From: Kitasatospora aureofaciens
GTDB lineage: Bacteria > Actinomycetota > Actinomycetes > Streptomycetales > Streptomycetaceae
Reading direction: 5' to 3'
Length of the DNA stretch: 64,000 nucleotides
Assembly: GCF_001188955.3 (NCBI RefSeq)
Contig: NZ_JPRF03000028.1
Location: 44,961 to 108,960, forward strand
The translations under genes were made by a program, and so were the position numbers. Within the stretch, counting starts at the first letter, position 1. Each line of letters opens with the position of its first letter. This document shows positions 13,140 to 22,078 of the stretch, piece by piece. A model generated the notes under the pieces. The model did no database searches. It was given only the letters and a program-made list of their open reading frames with translations, and had not been told where the DNA came from.

Positions 13140-15533
13140 TCAGAGCAGCGACGGCCGGGTGCTGGTGCCGCGCCGCTCGGTGACGATGGCGGCGACCTTG
13201 GCGACGGTGTCGGCGGCGATCAGGTCGGCCACCTTCAGCGCGGTGCCGAAGCGCCGGTTCAGCCGGCCGACGACCTGGATCGCGGCCAGCGAGTTGCCGC
13301 CGAGGTCGATGAAGGAGGCCGCGGCGCCCGGGACCTCGGCCAGGCCCAGCACCTCGTGCCAGGTCTCACCCACGGCGGTGCGGACGGCCGGGTCGGAGCC
13401 GTCCTCCGTCGTGGCGCCACTGCTGGCGGTGGCGCCGGCGGTGGCAGTGGCCTCGGCGGCGAGCCGTTCGAGTTCCGGCCGGGCGATCTTGCCGTTCTGG
13501 TTGACCGGCAGCTCGGCGAGCACGGAGACCCGGGCCGGGACCATGCTCTCCGGAAGCCGCTCGCGCAGGTGGGCCCGGAGGCCGTCGACCGAGGCCTCGG
13601 CCGGCCCGGCCACCGAGACGTAGGCGGCCAGCGACTGGGCGATGCCCGCCGGGTCGCGCACCGGCACCACGACGGCATCCGCCACCGCCGGGTGCTCGCG
13701 CAGGCAGGACTGGATCTCGCCGAGCTCGATCCGCACGCCGCCGATCTTCACCTGGTGGTCGACCCGGCCGATCAGCTCCAGCTCGCCGTCCGCCCGCAGC
13801 CGGGCCAGGTCGCCGGTGCGGTACAGCCGGGCGCCGGGGACGGCGGAGAAAGGGTCGGGCAGGAAGCGCTCGGCGGTGAAGGACGGGCGGTCCTGGTAGC
13901 CCCAGCCGACGCCAAGCCCGCCGAGGAACAGCTCGCCGAGCTGGTCCACCCCGGCGGGCGTGCCGAAGGAGTCCAGCACGTAGGCGCTCTGGTTGGTCAT
14001 CGGCCGCCCGTACGGGATCGAGCGCCAGCGCGGGTCGACGTCGGCCACGTCGTAGTAGGTGCTGTCCACCGAGACCTCGGTGGCGCCGCCGAGGCTGATG
14101 AAGCGGGCCTGCGGGAACGCCGCGCGGGTCGCCTCCGGCTGGGCCACCGGGATCCAGTCCCCGCCCAGCAGGAAGGCCCGCAGCGCGCCGGTGCGGCCGG
14201 TGCCCCAGGTGCGCAGGAACTGGGCCAGCGAGGACGGGACGGAGTGCCAGACGGTGATCCCGGCGTGCTCGACCAGCTCGGCCCAGTGCTCGACGTCGTT
14301 CTCCCGTCCGCGCTCCGGCAGGACGAGGGTGGCGCCGGTCATCAGGGCGGCGAACACGTCGTAGACCGTCATGTCGAAGCTCGGCGAGGAGACGCCGAGG
14401 ATCCGGTCGCCGGGGCCGAGGCCGTAGCGGGAGCTCAGGTCGAGGATCATGCTGGTCCGGCCGACGTGGTCGAGCAGCGCGCCCTTCGGCTCGCCCGACG
14501 AGCCCGAGGTGAAGATCACGTACGCGAGGTCCCGGCCGGTCACCTCGACCTCGGGCAGCGCCTCCCGGCCGGCGGTCGGCAGCTCCTCGACCGGGCCGAG
14601 CGGGATCACCGGTGCACCGGTCGTCGGGTCCCCGCTGTTGGCGGCGCCCGCGGCGTCGGCGACCACCACGTCCACCCGGCCCAGCCGGTGCAGCACCTCG
14701 CGGCGGTGGGCGGGCAGCATCGGGTCGAGCGGGACGAAGGCCGCACCGGTCTTCAGCGCCGCGTACGCCGCCACCACCAGCTCGGCGCTGCGGGTCGCCG
14801 CCACGCCGACCCGCCCGCCGGGCCCCACGCCGTGCCCGGCGATCCGGACGGCCAGGGCGTTGGCCCGGGCGTCGAGTTCGCCGTAGGTGAGGCTCAGCGA
14901 GCCCTGGACCACGGCGATCCGCTCCGGGCCTGCGGCCACCTGCCGTTCCACCCGGTGGTGCAGGCAGACCGGCTCGGTGAGCGGCGGCTGCGGGCGGTTC
15001 ACCTCCGCGACCAGCTCGCGTTCGGCGGCGGTGAGGTGCTCGACCTGGTCGATCCGCAGCTCGTCGGGGGCGGCGAGGTAGGCCGCGAGGTGTGCGGCGA
15101 TCCGGTCGGGCGCCTGCTCGTCGTCGGGGCGGGCGGCGGCCCGCAGGCGCAGCGTCCAGGTGCCGTCCTCGGCGGGGGAGAGGGCGAACACCGCCGGGGA
15201 GGACTGCGGGTCCACCGACAGCTCCAGCCCGGCCCCGAACGCCGCCCCGCGCCGGGAGAAGGCGGCCCGGCAGGACAGCAGGGTGGGTGTGGAGGATCCG
15301 GTTCCGGCCAGTTCGGCGGGCTCGACCCGCCACGCCGTCCAGGCTTCCGCGTCGTCGGCGCGGCCCCACACGGTGACCGGCCGCACGCCGCCGTAGCGCA
15401 GCAGCAGCGCGCACAGCCCGGCGGCGAGGTCCGAGGGCGCTCCGGCCCGCAGCCCGCTCAGCGGAGCGGACTCGACGGCCCCGGTGCGGTCGCTCCACAG
15501 CACCGGGAGGACGGGATCGGCGTGCTCGGTCAT
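13140..15533 (-). CDS. NRPS A-PCP protein with N-terminal C-domain remnant
   Basis: A 797-residue protein. The first ~230 residues look like the C-terminal part of a condensation domain and lack the HHxxxDG motif. The A domain follows (FTSGSSGEPKG near residue 343, FDMTVYD, LGGDWIP, GGATEVSVD), then a carrier with GGNSL near 749. The pocket reads about DMY-H-L-G-L-V-D-K. The L-L-G-G-D-W-I-P and G-G-A-T-E patterns are typical of cysteine-type A domains, but the code is not a clean match. ATG 15533 overlaps the TGA of the upstream free C domain (ATGA), so the two are probably made together and act as one split C/A-PCP module. Confidence 0.88.
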   Translation of the reverse strand: MTEHADPVLPVLWSDRTGAVESAPLSGLRAGAPSDLAAGLCALLLRYGGVRPVTVWGRADDAEAWTAWRVEPAELAGTGSSTPTLLSCRAAFSRRGAAFGAGLELSVDPQSSPAVFALSPAEDGTWTLRLRAAARPDDEQAPDRIAAHLAAYLAAPDELRIDQVEHLTAAERELVAEVNRPQPPLTEPVCLHHRVERQVAAGPERIAVVQGSLSLTYGELDARANALAVRIAGHGVGPGGRVGVAATRSAELVVAAYAALKTGAAFVPLDPMLPAHRREVLHRLGRVDVVVADAAGAANSGDPTTGAPVIPLGPVEELPTAGREALPEVEVTGRDLAYVIFTSGSSGEPKGALLDHVGRTSMILDLSSRYGLGPGDRILGVSSPSFDMTVYDVFAALMTGATLVLPERGRENDVEHWAELVEHAGITVWHSVPSSLAQFLRTWGTGRTGALRAFLLGGDWIPVAQPEATRAAFPQARFISLGGATEVSVDSTYYDVADVDPRWRSIPYGRPMTNQSAYVLDSFGTPAGVDQLGELFLGGLGVGWGYQDRPSFTAERFLPDPFSAVPGARLYRTGDLARLRADGELELIGRVDHQVKIGGVRIELGEIQSCLREHPAVADAVVVPVRDPAGIAQSLAAYVSVAGPAEASVDGLRAHLRERLPESMVPARVSVLAELPVNQNGKIARPELERLAAEATATAGATASSGATTEDGSDPAVRTAVGETWHEVLGLAEVPGAAASFIDLGGNSLAAIQVVGRLNRRFGTALKVADLIAADTVAKVAAIVTERRGTSTRPSLL

Positions 15534-16909
15534 CGGGAAACTCCCTGGTCGGGTGCGTGAGGGGTGGCGGCGACGGCGGCCGGCAGCCGGGAGACGCGGG
15601 CGCCGGGGCGGTCCACGGCCGCCCGGAGCAGCGCCCGCAGCTGGTCGGCCAGGCCGGCCGCCCACGGCGCGTCGAACACCTCGGTCGAGTACTCGATGCT
15701 GAGCAGGAAGTCCGGGCCGTCCTCGATGAAGGTCACCGTGGCGTCGAAGGCGTGCTGCCCGGGGTACAGGTCGACGTCCTCGCAGTCCACACCCGGCAGC
15801 TCCGGGCGGCCCGGGGCGCTGCCGCCGGTGCGCAGCTGGAGGGTGACCTGGGCCAGCGGGTTGCGCCCGGGCCGGCGGGCGGGGGCGAGGTGGCGCACCA
15901 CGCTGCCGAACGGCACTTCGTGGTCGATGGCCCGCAGGTTGGCGGCGTTCAGCCGGGCGGCCACCTCGCAGAAGGCCGGGTCGTCGGCGAGGTCGGCGCG
16001 CAGCACCACCATGTTGACGAAGTAGCCGATCAGCGGTTCGAGTTCCGGTTCGCCGCGGCCGGCGAACAGGGTGGCGAAGGCGGTGTCCGGGCGCCCGGTG
16101 CGCTCGGTCAGGGCGAGCGAGAAGGCCGCGCCGAGCCAGGAGAACAGTGACACCCGGGCCGCCCGGGCGAGGTCGGTGAGCGCACGGTGCAGCTCCGGGT
16201 CGAGCCGTACGACGAGGCGGTCGGCGGCGAAGGACGGCCGCCGGGGGCGCTCCCGCCCGGCGGCCAGGTCGACGGCCGGGATGCCGCGCAGCTCCTTCTC
16301 CCAGTGGCCGAGCAGCTGCTCCAGCTCCGGTCCCTGGAAGCACTCGCGCTGCCACTGGGCGTATCGTCGGTACGGCACCGGCAGTTCGGGCAGCGCCGCC
16401 TCCGGGTCCTCTCCGGCCAGCAGAGCGGCGTAGCCGGCGGACAGTTCGTCGGTGAGCAGGCGCAACGACCATCCGTCGGTCGCGATGTGATGCATCACCA
16501 GACTGAGCACGTGCTCCTCGGGGCCGAGCCGGAACAGCCGCAGCCGGAACGGCCGACCTCCGGCCAGGTCGAAGGGCTCGCGCGCCTCCCGGCGCAGCGC
16601 CTCGGCGAGCTCGGCCCCGTCGGCGACCTCGCACAGCGGCACCTCGGCCCCCGCGGGCGGGAGCACCAGCTGGTACGGCTCGCCGTCGTCCTCGCGGAAG
16701 GCGGTGCGCAGCACCTCCTGGCGGCGCACGACGAGGGTCAGCGCGGCGTCCAGCAGGTCCGTCCGCAGCGGGCCACGCAGCCGGAAGGCGAGCGGGACGT
16801 GGTAGGCGGCCGTGCCGGGCACCAGCTGCTCGAACATCCACAACGCCTCCTGACCGGAGGACAGTTCGTACCGCTCGGCCGGGTCGGTCGCGCCGACGGA
16901 ACCGGGCAT
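15530..16909 (-). CDS. Stand-alone condensation domain
   Basis: A 459-residue protein consisting of one NRPS condensation domain, from YELSSGQEALWM at the N-terminus through HHIATDGWS (catalytic His near residue 139). It forms a peptide bond between two carrier-bound substrates. The start at ATG 16909 is chosen because GGGAG lies 7 bases upstream and the domain begins about a dozen residues later; in-frame starts upstream would add a leader unlike this family. It is coupled to the A-PCP gene downstream by a 4-base overlap. Confidence 0.9.
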   Translation of the reverse strand: MPGSVGATDPAERYELSSGQEALWMFEQLVPGTAAYHVPLAFRLRGPLRTDLLDAALTLVVRRQEVLRTAFREDDGEPYQLVLPPAGAEVPLCEVADGAELAEALRREAREPFDLAGGRPFRLRLFRLGPEEHVLSLVMHHIATDGWSLRLLTDELSAGYAALLAGEDPEAALPELPVPYRRYAQWQRECFQGPELEQLLGHWEKELRGIPAVDLAAGRERPRRPSFAADRLVVRLDPELHRALTDLARAARVSLFSWLGAAFSLALTERTGRPDTAFATLFAGRGEPELEPLIGYFVNMVVLRADLADDPAFCEVAARLNAANLRAIDHEVPFGSVVRHLAPARRPGRNPLAQVTLQLRTGGSAPGRPELPGVDCEDVDLYPGQHAFDATVTFIEDGPDFLLSIEYSTEVFDAPWAAGLADQLRALLRAAVDRPGARVSRLPAAVAATPHAPDQGVSR

Positions 16910-17181
16910 CGTGCTCCCATCGGTGAAGAGTGCCGGGACATCTGTCGGATACCGGGAGGACGTCGCTCCCCGAAAGTCCAGGGTCGGGCCGCGCCGGGAC
17001 CGAGTGCGCCGGCGGACGATCACCGCCCAGTCTGTCAGCCGTACGCACTCTGCGGAAGATCCTTCCCGCGGGTGGGCCGGAAAGCTCCACGGGAAAAGGT
17101 AGTTGGTTGTCATACCTCGGCGTCTGCGGTATCCCTTGATCCCGAACCTGTCCGGTGCATGCTCACTTTCGGGAGTCGCGA
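16910..17181. other. Divergent intergenic region
   Basis: 272 bases between the leftward C-domain gene and the rightward A-PCP gene. No convincing short gene is visible. Both promoters must lie here, but I could not place clear -35/-10 pairs. Confidence 0.6.
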
Positions 17182-19596
17182 ATGACCGGCACACACATCG
17201 CCGGCGGCCTCTTCACGACGGCGGCCGTGGGCATGGTGCGGTTGCCGTGCGATCGGTGGCTCGCCAATCGGCCGGTCCACCGGAGCAGTTCGCGTACGCA
17301 TCCGGTCCCGGCACCGGTCCTGGCGCGATTCCTGAGCCTCGCCGAGGAGTCGACCGGCAGCCCGGAGGCCGGTCTCGCGGCCGTGCTCGCGGTGCTGCTG
17401 CACCATTACGCGGGCCAGCAGGACGTCCGGCTGGACTTCGACCGGGCGCGGGTGCGGATCGGCCTCACGGAGGACGCCGGGCTGCGCCGGATCTGGCAGG
17501 AGGTGGACGGTCAACTGGCCGGTCGGCGTACCGAGGTCGCCGAAACCGAAGTGGCCGAATCCGAGGCCCCGCTCACGGTCCGGCTACGCCCCGACGGCAC
17601 CGGCCCGGACGCCGTCCTGGAAGCCGCGTACGACCCGGCACTGCTGGACGGGCCGACCGTCGCCCGCGTCCTGGAGCACGCCGCCCGGCTGCTGGAAGCG
17701 CTGGTCACCGACCCCGACGGGCCGGCCCGTCGCGCCCGGTTCGGTTCGGCGCAGGAGCGCGCGCGGATCCTCTCCGACTGGAACGGGACGCGCACGCCCT
17801 TCCCGGACTCGACCGTGGTGGCCGCCTTCGAGGAGCAGGTGCGGGCGACCCCGTCCGCGCCCGCCGTCGAGTTCGAGGGCGCGGTGCTCGGCTACGCCGA
17901 ACTCGACCGGCGGGCGGGCCTGGTGAGCCGTCGGCTGCGGTCCGCCCAGGACTCCGGCTTCGTCGGCATCCACCTGGAGCGCTCGCTCGACCTGGTGGTG
18001 GCGATCCTCGGGGTGCTCAAGGCCGGGCTGGCCTACGTCCCGCTCGACCCCGAACTGCCCGCCGACCGGGTGCGCTACCTGGTCGAGGACTCCGGCGCCC
18101 GCACGGTGCTGTGCCGCCCCGAGGACATCGAGGTGCTCTCCGGCCACGGAGCCGACGCGTTGACCGTGCAACAGGCCGTCGAGGAACCGGGGGAGGAGAC
18201 CGGAGGCCGCCCGGAGATCACCGGCGACACCCCGATCTACCTGATCTACACCTCCGGCTCCACCGGCCGCCCCAAGGGCGTGCTGAACCGCCACGCCGGG
18301 GTGTTCAACACCGTCCACTGGCGCCGGCAACGCTTCGAACTGGGCCCGGACGACCGGGTCCTGCAGAAGACCCCGTTCGGATTCGACGTCTCGGCCTGGG
18401 AGTTCCTCTGGCCACTGGTCTCCGGCGCCTGCCTGGTGGTCGCCCGTCCGGGCGGCCACCGGGACACCCGCTACCTCAAGCGGACCATCCGCGAACGCCG
18501 GATCACCGTGGTCCACTTCGTGCCGTCCATGCTCGACGCCTTCCTGGAGGAGGACGAACTGGCCGCGCACTGCGGGAGCCTGCGCCTGGTCTTCGCCAGC
18601 GGCGAGGCGCTCGCCCCGCCGACGATCCGGGCCTTCTTCGAGCAGCTGGACTGCGAGCTCCACAACCTGTACGGCCCCACCGAGGCCTCCATCGAGGTCT
18701 CGCACTGGCAGGCCGGGCCCGGGTTCGCAGGGCGCGACGTACCGATCGGCCGTCCGATCGCCAACACCGCTCTGTACGTCGTCGACGAGCGGCTCGAACC
18801 GGTGCCGATCGGCGTGGCGGGCGAGCTGTGCATCGGCGGCGTCCAGGTCGCGCTGGGCTACCACCGGCAGCCGGAGCTGACCCGCGAACGGTTCGTCGCC
18901 GATCCCTTCACCGCCGGGGCCCGGCTGTACCGCACCGGCGACCTCGCCCGGTACCGCACCGACGGGCAGATCGAGTACCTCGGGCGGCTGGACGACCAGG
19001 TCAAGATCAGCGGCTACCGGATCGAACCGGGCGAGATCGAGACCGTGCTGCGCGGGTTGCCGGGCGTCGGGCAGGCCGCGGTACTCCCGGTGGGGGAGGA
19101 GGGCGCCCGGCGGCTGGCGGCCTTCGTGGTGCCCGCGGACCCGGCGGCCTTCGACCCCGAACCCCTGCGGGCCGCGCTGGCCGAGGCACTGCCCGCCTAC
19201 ATGGTGCCGAAGCAGTTGACGGCCCTCGCGGCACTGCCCACCTCGACGAACGGCAAGCTCGACCGCCGTGCCCTGGCCGAACTCGCCCGGCCGACCGATC
19301 CGGCCCGGGCCCCCGCCGACGACGCCGGGGACTCCCATGACGTGAAGAACGCCGAGGACTCCGAGGACGCCGGGTCCGAGCTGGAGACGACCCTGCGCGC
19401 GCTGTTCGCCCGGTCGCTGGGCGTCGCCGAGGTCGGCCTCCATGACGACTACTTCGAACTGGGCGGCCACTCGCTGGCCGCCGTGAAGCTGGCGACCCGG
19501 ATCCGGGCCGCGCTCGGCGTGGACCTCGACGTCTGGACCCTGTTCGACTTTCCCACTGTGGCCGAGCTGGCGCGCGAACTCGCCCGGCCGCTCTGA
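17182..19596 (+). CDS. NRPS A(Ser-like)-PCP protein with N-terminal C-domain remnant
   Basis: An 804-residue protein. Residues 1 to about 190 resemble the end of a condensation domain without its catalytic motif. The A domain has YTSGSTGRPKG near 356, FDVSAWE, VHFVPSM, NLYGPTE, and the carrier Ser is in GGHSL near 765. The pocket reads about DVW-H-F-S-L-I-E-K, a serine-type code with Glu in place of the usual Asp at the ninth position. That change, together with the neighbouring hydroxymethyltransferase, fits a serine analogue such as alpha-methylserine, which is inference. The start is ATG 17182, with GGGAG 6 bases upstream. A stretch rich in Asp, Glu and Ser links A and carrier. Confidence 0.9.
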   Translation: MTGTHIAGGLFTTAAVGMVRLPCDRWLANRPVHRSSSRTHPVPAPVLARFLSLAEESTGSPEAGLAAVLAVLLHHYAGQQDVRLDFDRARVRIGLTEDAGLRRIWQEVDGQLAGRRTEVAETEVAESEAPLTVRLRPDGTGPDAVLEAAYDPALLDGPTVARVLEHAARLLEALVTDPDGPARRARFGSAQERARILSDWNGTRTPFPDSTVVAAFEEQVRATPSAPAVEFEGAVLGYAELDRRAGLVSRRLRSAQDSGFVGIHLERSLDLVVAILGVLKAGLAYVPLDPELPADRVRYLVEDSGARTVLCRPEDIEVLSGHGADALTVQQAVEEPGEETGGRPEITGDTPIYLIYTSGSTGRPKGVLNRHAGVFNTVHWRRQRFELGPDDRVLQKTPFGFDVSAWEFLWPLVSGACLVVARPGGHRDTRYLKRTIRERRITVVHFVPSMLDAFLEEDELAAHCGSLRLVFASGEALAPPTIRAFFEQLDCELHNLYGPTEASIEVSHWQAGPGFAGRDVPIGRPIANTALYVVDERLEPVPIGVAGELCIGGVQVALGYHRQPELTRERFVADPFTAGARLYRTGDLARYRTDGQIEYLGRLDDQVKISGYRIEPGEIETVLRGLPGVGQAAVLPVGEEGARRLAAFVVPADPAAFDPEPLRAALAEALPAYMVPKQLTALAALPTSTNGKLDRRALAELARPTDPARAPADDAGDSHDVKNAEDSEDAGSELETTLRALFARSLGVAEVGLHDDYFELGGHSLAAVKLATRIRAALGVDLDVWTLFDFPTVAELARELARPL

Positions 19597-19612
19597 CGAA
19601 GGACGGTCCCCC

Positions 19613-21001
19613 ATGACAGCCCTACCCGCCTCCGGCCCCGCCGCGGAGGACTCCGACGACGCCGAGGACCCGGTGCGCGACCTGCTGGTCGCGGGCGCCG
19701 AGCGGCTCGCCGTCGACGACCCGGTGCTCCACCGGGTGCTGGCCCGCGAGCAGGCCCGGCAGAACGCCACCCTGTCGCTGGTGGCCTCCTCCAGCGTGGT
19801 CGACCCCTCGGTGCTGGCCGCCCAGGCCTCCACCGCGGTGAACGTGACCGCGGAGGGCTACCCCGGCCGCCGCTACCACGCCGGCTGCGGTGTCATCGAC
19901 GACATCGAGAGCCTGGCGATCGAGCGCGCCATGAGCGTCTTCGGCGCCCGCTACGCCAACGTCCAGGCGCACTCGGCGACCACCGCCAACTACGCCGTGC
20001 TCTCCGCCCTGCTCGACCCGGGGGACACCCTGCTCGGGATGAACCTGGCCGAGGGCGGCCACCTGACCCACGGCAGCCCCGCCGCGTACGCGGGGCAGTA
20101 CTTCGACGCCGTCGGCTACGGGCTGGACGCCAACGGGCTGATCGACTACGTCCAGGTGGCCGAGCTGGCCCGGGAGCACCGCCCCAAGGTGATCATCTGC
20201 GGGGCGACGGCCTACAGCCGGATCGTCGACTTCGCCCGCTTCCGGGCCGTCGCCGACGAGGTCGGCGCCTATCTGATGGCCGACATCTCGCACGTCGCCG
20301 GGCTGGTCGCGACCGGCCTGCACCCGAGCCCGGTCGACCACGCCCACATCACCACCGCCTGCACCCACAAGCAGCTGTTCGGCCCGCGCGGCGGGCTGAT
20401 CCTGGTCGGCCGGGACCACGACGCCCCGGCGCCCAAGGGCAACGGCGACCTCACCGCCTTCCTCCAGCGCGCGATCTTCCCGTACTACCAGGGCGCCCCC
20501 GCGCTCAACAGCATCGCGGCGAAGGCCCGGGCCCTGGCGATCGTGGCCACCCCGGCCTTCGCGGCCACCACGGAGCGGATCGTCGCCTTCTCCCGCGGCA
20601 TGGCGGCCGAACTCGTCGAGCGGGGCTACCCGATCGTCTCCGGCGGGACGGACAACCACACCGTCCTGGTGGACCTGCGCGCCCGCGGCCTCAGCGGCCT
20701 GGTGGCCGAGGAGGCGCTGGAGGAGTGCGGGATCGTGGTCAACAAGAACCGGGTGCCCGGTGACACCACTCCGCCGCTGGTCGGCGGCGGCGTCCGGCTC
20801 GGCTCCAACAGCGCCGCGCACCGCGGGATGTCCGGGGCCGAGGCGGCGCGCTGCGCCGAGCTGATCGACACCGTGCTGTCCGCCGTCACCCCGCTCGGCC
20901 CGCGCGCCTACCGACTGCCCGACGACGTCCGCTACTCGGTCTCCTCCCAGGTCGCCGAACTGGCGGCCAAGTTCCCCCTGCCCGGCTACGCCACCGTCTA
21001 G
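19613..21001 (+). CDS. Serine hydroxymethyltransferase homologue, possibly alpha-methylserine forming
   Basis: A 462-residue PLP enzyme of the GlyA family. The PLP Lys is in the T-H-K-Q-L-F-G-P-R-G-G block near residue 253, and the DISHVAGL block is conserved. Housekeeping GlyA has Y-A-E-G-Y-P-G-x-R-Y-Y; here it is T-A-E-G-Y-P-G-R-R-Y-H, so two active-site Tyr (E. coli positions 55 and 65) are replaced by Thr and His. Divergent SHMTs in secondary metabolism (FmoH in JBIR-34/35) make alpha-methylserine from alanine and a one-carbon donor. Its place between a Ser-type A-PCP gene (16-base gap) and an MbtH gene supports supply of a serine analogue. An ordinary Gly/Ser exchange role is the alternative. 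Confidence 0.8.
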   Translation: MTALPASGPAAEDSDDAEDPVRDLLVAGAERLAVDDPVLHRVLAREQARQNATLSLVASSSVVDPSVLAAQASTAVNVTAEGYPGRRYHAGCGVIDDIESLAIERAMSVFGARYANVQAHSATTANYAVLSALLDPGDTLLGMNLAEGGHLTHGSPAAYAGQYFDAVGYGLDANGLIDYVQVAELAREHRPKVIICGATAYSRIVDFARFRAVADEVGAYLMADISHVAGLVATGLHPSPVDHAHITTACTHKQLFGPRGGLILVGRDHDAPAPKGNGDLTAFLQRAIFPYYQGAPALNSIAAKARALAIVATPAFAATTERIVAFSRGMAAELVERGYPIVSGGTDNHTVLVDLRARGLSGLVAEEALEECGIVVNKNRVPGDTTPPLVGGGVRLGSNSAAHRGMSGAEAARCAELIDTVLSAVTPLGPRAYRLPDDVRYSVSSQVAELAAKFPLPGYATV

Positions 21002-21053
21002 ACACTCCCCAGGTTCCCCCCGAAGGCACCTGAATCCCTGGAAGGGCATGCAC

Positions 21054-21266
21054 ATGAGCGAGCTCGACGACGACCGCCGGTACCTGGTGGTCCTCAACGA
21101 CGAGGAGCAGTACTCCGTCTGGCCGACCGAGCGGGACGTCCCGGCCGGCTGGCGGGCGGAGGGCTTCGAGGGCACCCGCCAGGAGTGCCTGGACCACGTG
21201 TCCCTGGTGTGGACCGACATGCGTCCGCTCAGCCTGCGGCGGGCCATGGAGACCGCCCGGGACTGA
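21054..21266 (+). CDS. mbtH: MbtH-family NRPS chaperone
   Basis: A 70-residue MbtH-like protein. The signature residues are present: N-D-E-E-Q-Y-S-V-W-P, P-A-G-W and W-T-D-M-R-P-L-S-L. MbtH proteins bind A domains and are needed for solubility or activity of many of them. It is the only one seen here and probably serves several A domains. GGAAGG stands 8 bases before ATG 21054, which is why this start is preferred over ATG 21048. Confidence 0.95.
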   Translation: MSELDDDRRYLVVLNDEEQYSVWPTERDVPAGWRAEGFEGTRQECLDHVSLVWTDMRPLSLRRAMETARD

Positions 21267-21300
21267 CCGGCCCCGGGCCGTGGAGCCCCGCGCGGACGCC

Positions 21301-21338
21301 GAAGGACCCGGGGCGGTGCCCACCGCCCCGGGCCCTTC
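21301..21338. terminator. Hairpin terminator between convergent genes
   Basis: A 12-bp perfect stem (CCCGGGGCGGTG with its complement) around a 2-base centre, extended by outer GAAGG/CCTTC pairing. It lies between the rightward mbtH gene and the leftward KtzT-like gene. Confidence 0.8.
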
Positions 21339-21358
21339 GCACCGCCCTGCTGCCCAGC

Positions 21359-22012
21359 TCACCCGGCGCTGCCGCCCAGCCGCAGGGCGCGCATGGTGTC
21401 GGCCACCTCGCGGTGCAGCCCCGAGCCGCTGGCGGCGAAGCGGTCCAGGACCCGCTGCTGGACCTCGGGGTCCTTCTCCTGGCTCAGCTTGAACATCACG
21501 TCGACCTTGGTCACCGTGAAGAAGAGGCCGCCGACCGCGCCGACGATCTGCCGGTGGTACTCCAGCGAGGGCGCGAGCGCCATCCCGTCCCCGAACCGGT
21601 CCTCCAGCGTCTGGGCGGTGGTGTGGACGATCGCCAGGGTCTCGTCGTCCCCGGCCAGTTCGACCGTGCCCTCCAGATGGACCGCCACGTAGTTCCAGGT
21701 CGGCGCGACCATGTCGGCCGAGTACAGGCTCGGGGTGACGTAGCCGTTCGGGCCGTGGAAGACGAGCTTCGCCGGGCCGCCGCCGGCGGCGGCCAGCTGC
21801 TGCCAGTGCGGGTTCGCCCGGGTCAGGTGCGCCCACAGCCGCATGCCCGACAGGGCGTCCTCGGGCGCGGCGTCGGGCGGTGCGATCACCGGGACGTGGG
21901 TGGCGTTCGGCACCGGGTCCCCGTTGCTGACCAGCACCGCGAGCGGGTGCCGCTCGATGATCCGCAGCGGCCAGTCGTCGCCGTCCACCTGGTAGAGCTT
22001 CGGCGTGAACAC
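21359..22012 (-). CDS. ktzT: KtzT-like piperazate synthase (PaiB/FMN-binding fold)
   Basis: A 217-residue protein of the family usually named 'FMN-binding negative transcriptional regulator, PaiB type'. N-A-T-H-V-P near residue 36-41 and the long W-N-Y-V-A-V-H-L-E-G strand are typical. In the kutzneride cluster, KtzT of this family is a heme enzyme that closes the N-N bond of N5-hydroxyornithine to give L-piperazic acid. Lying directly downstream of an ornithine N-hydroxylase, the same pairing as KtzI/KtzT, strongly favours this role over regulation. GTG 22012 follows a GAGGAGGA ribosome-binding site. Confidence 0.88.
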   Translation of the reverse strand: MFTPKLYQVDGDDWPLRIIERHPLAVLVSNGDPVPNATHVPVIAPPDAAPEDALSGMRLWAHLTRANPHWQQLAAAGGGPAKLVFHGPNGYVTPSLYSADMVAPTWNYVAVHLEGTVELAGDDETLAIVHTTAQTLEDRFGDGMALAPSLEYHRQIVGAVGGLFFTVTKVDVMFKLSQEKDPEVQQRVLDRFAASGSGLHREVADTMRALRLGGSAG

Positions 22013-22078
22013 TCGTCCTCCTCAATGTCAGCGGGGTCGGCGGGAGCAGTGGGATCGGCGGGTGAGCGGCGCCGCGGG

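Noticed and set aside
13140..17090. A single 1316-codon leftward gene covering both the C and A-PCP regions
   Set aside because: The part upstream of 15533 is out of frame with the C domain, which is encoded in another frame and ends at 15530. Two genes overlapping by ATGA explain the region.
21359..22012. A transcriptional repressor of the PaiB family
   Set aside because: No helix-turn-helix is apparent, and the operon with ornithine N-hydroxylase matches KtzI/KtzT; an enzyme is far more likely.
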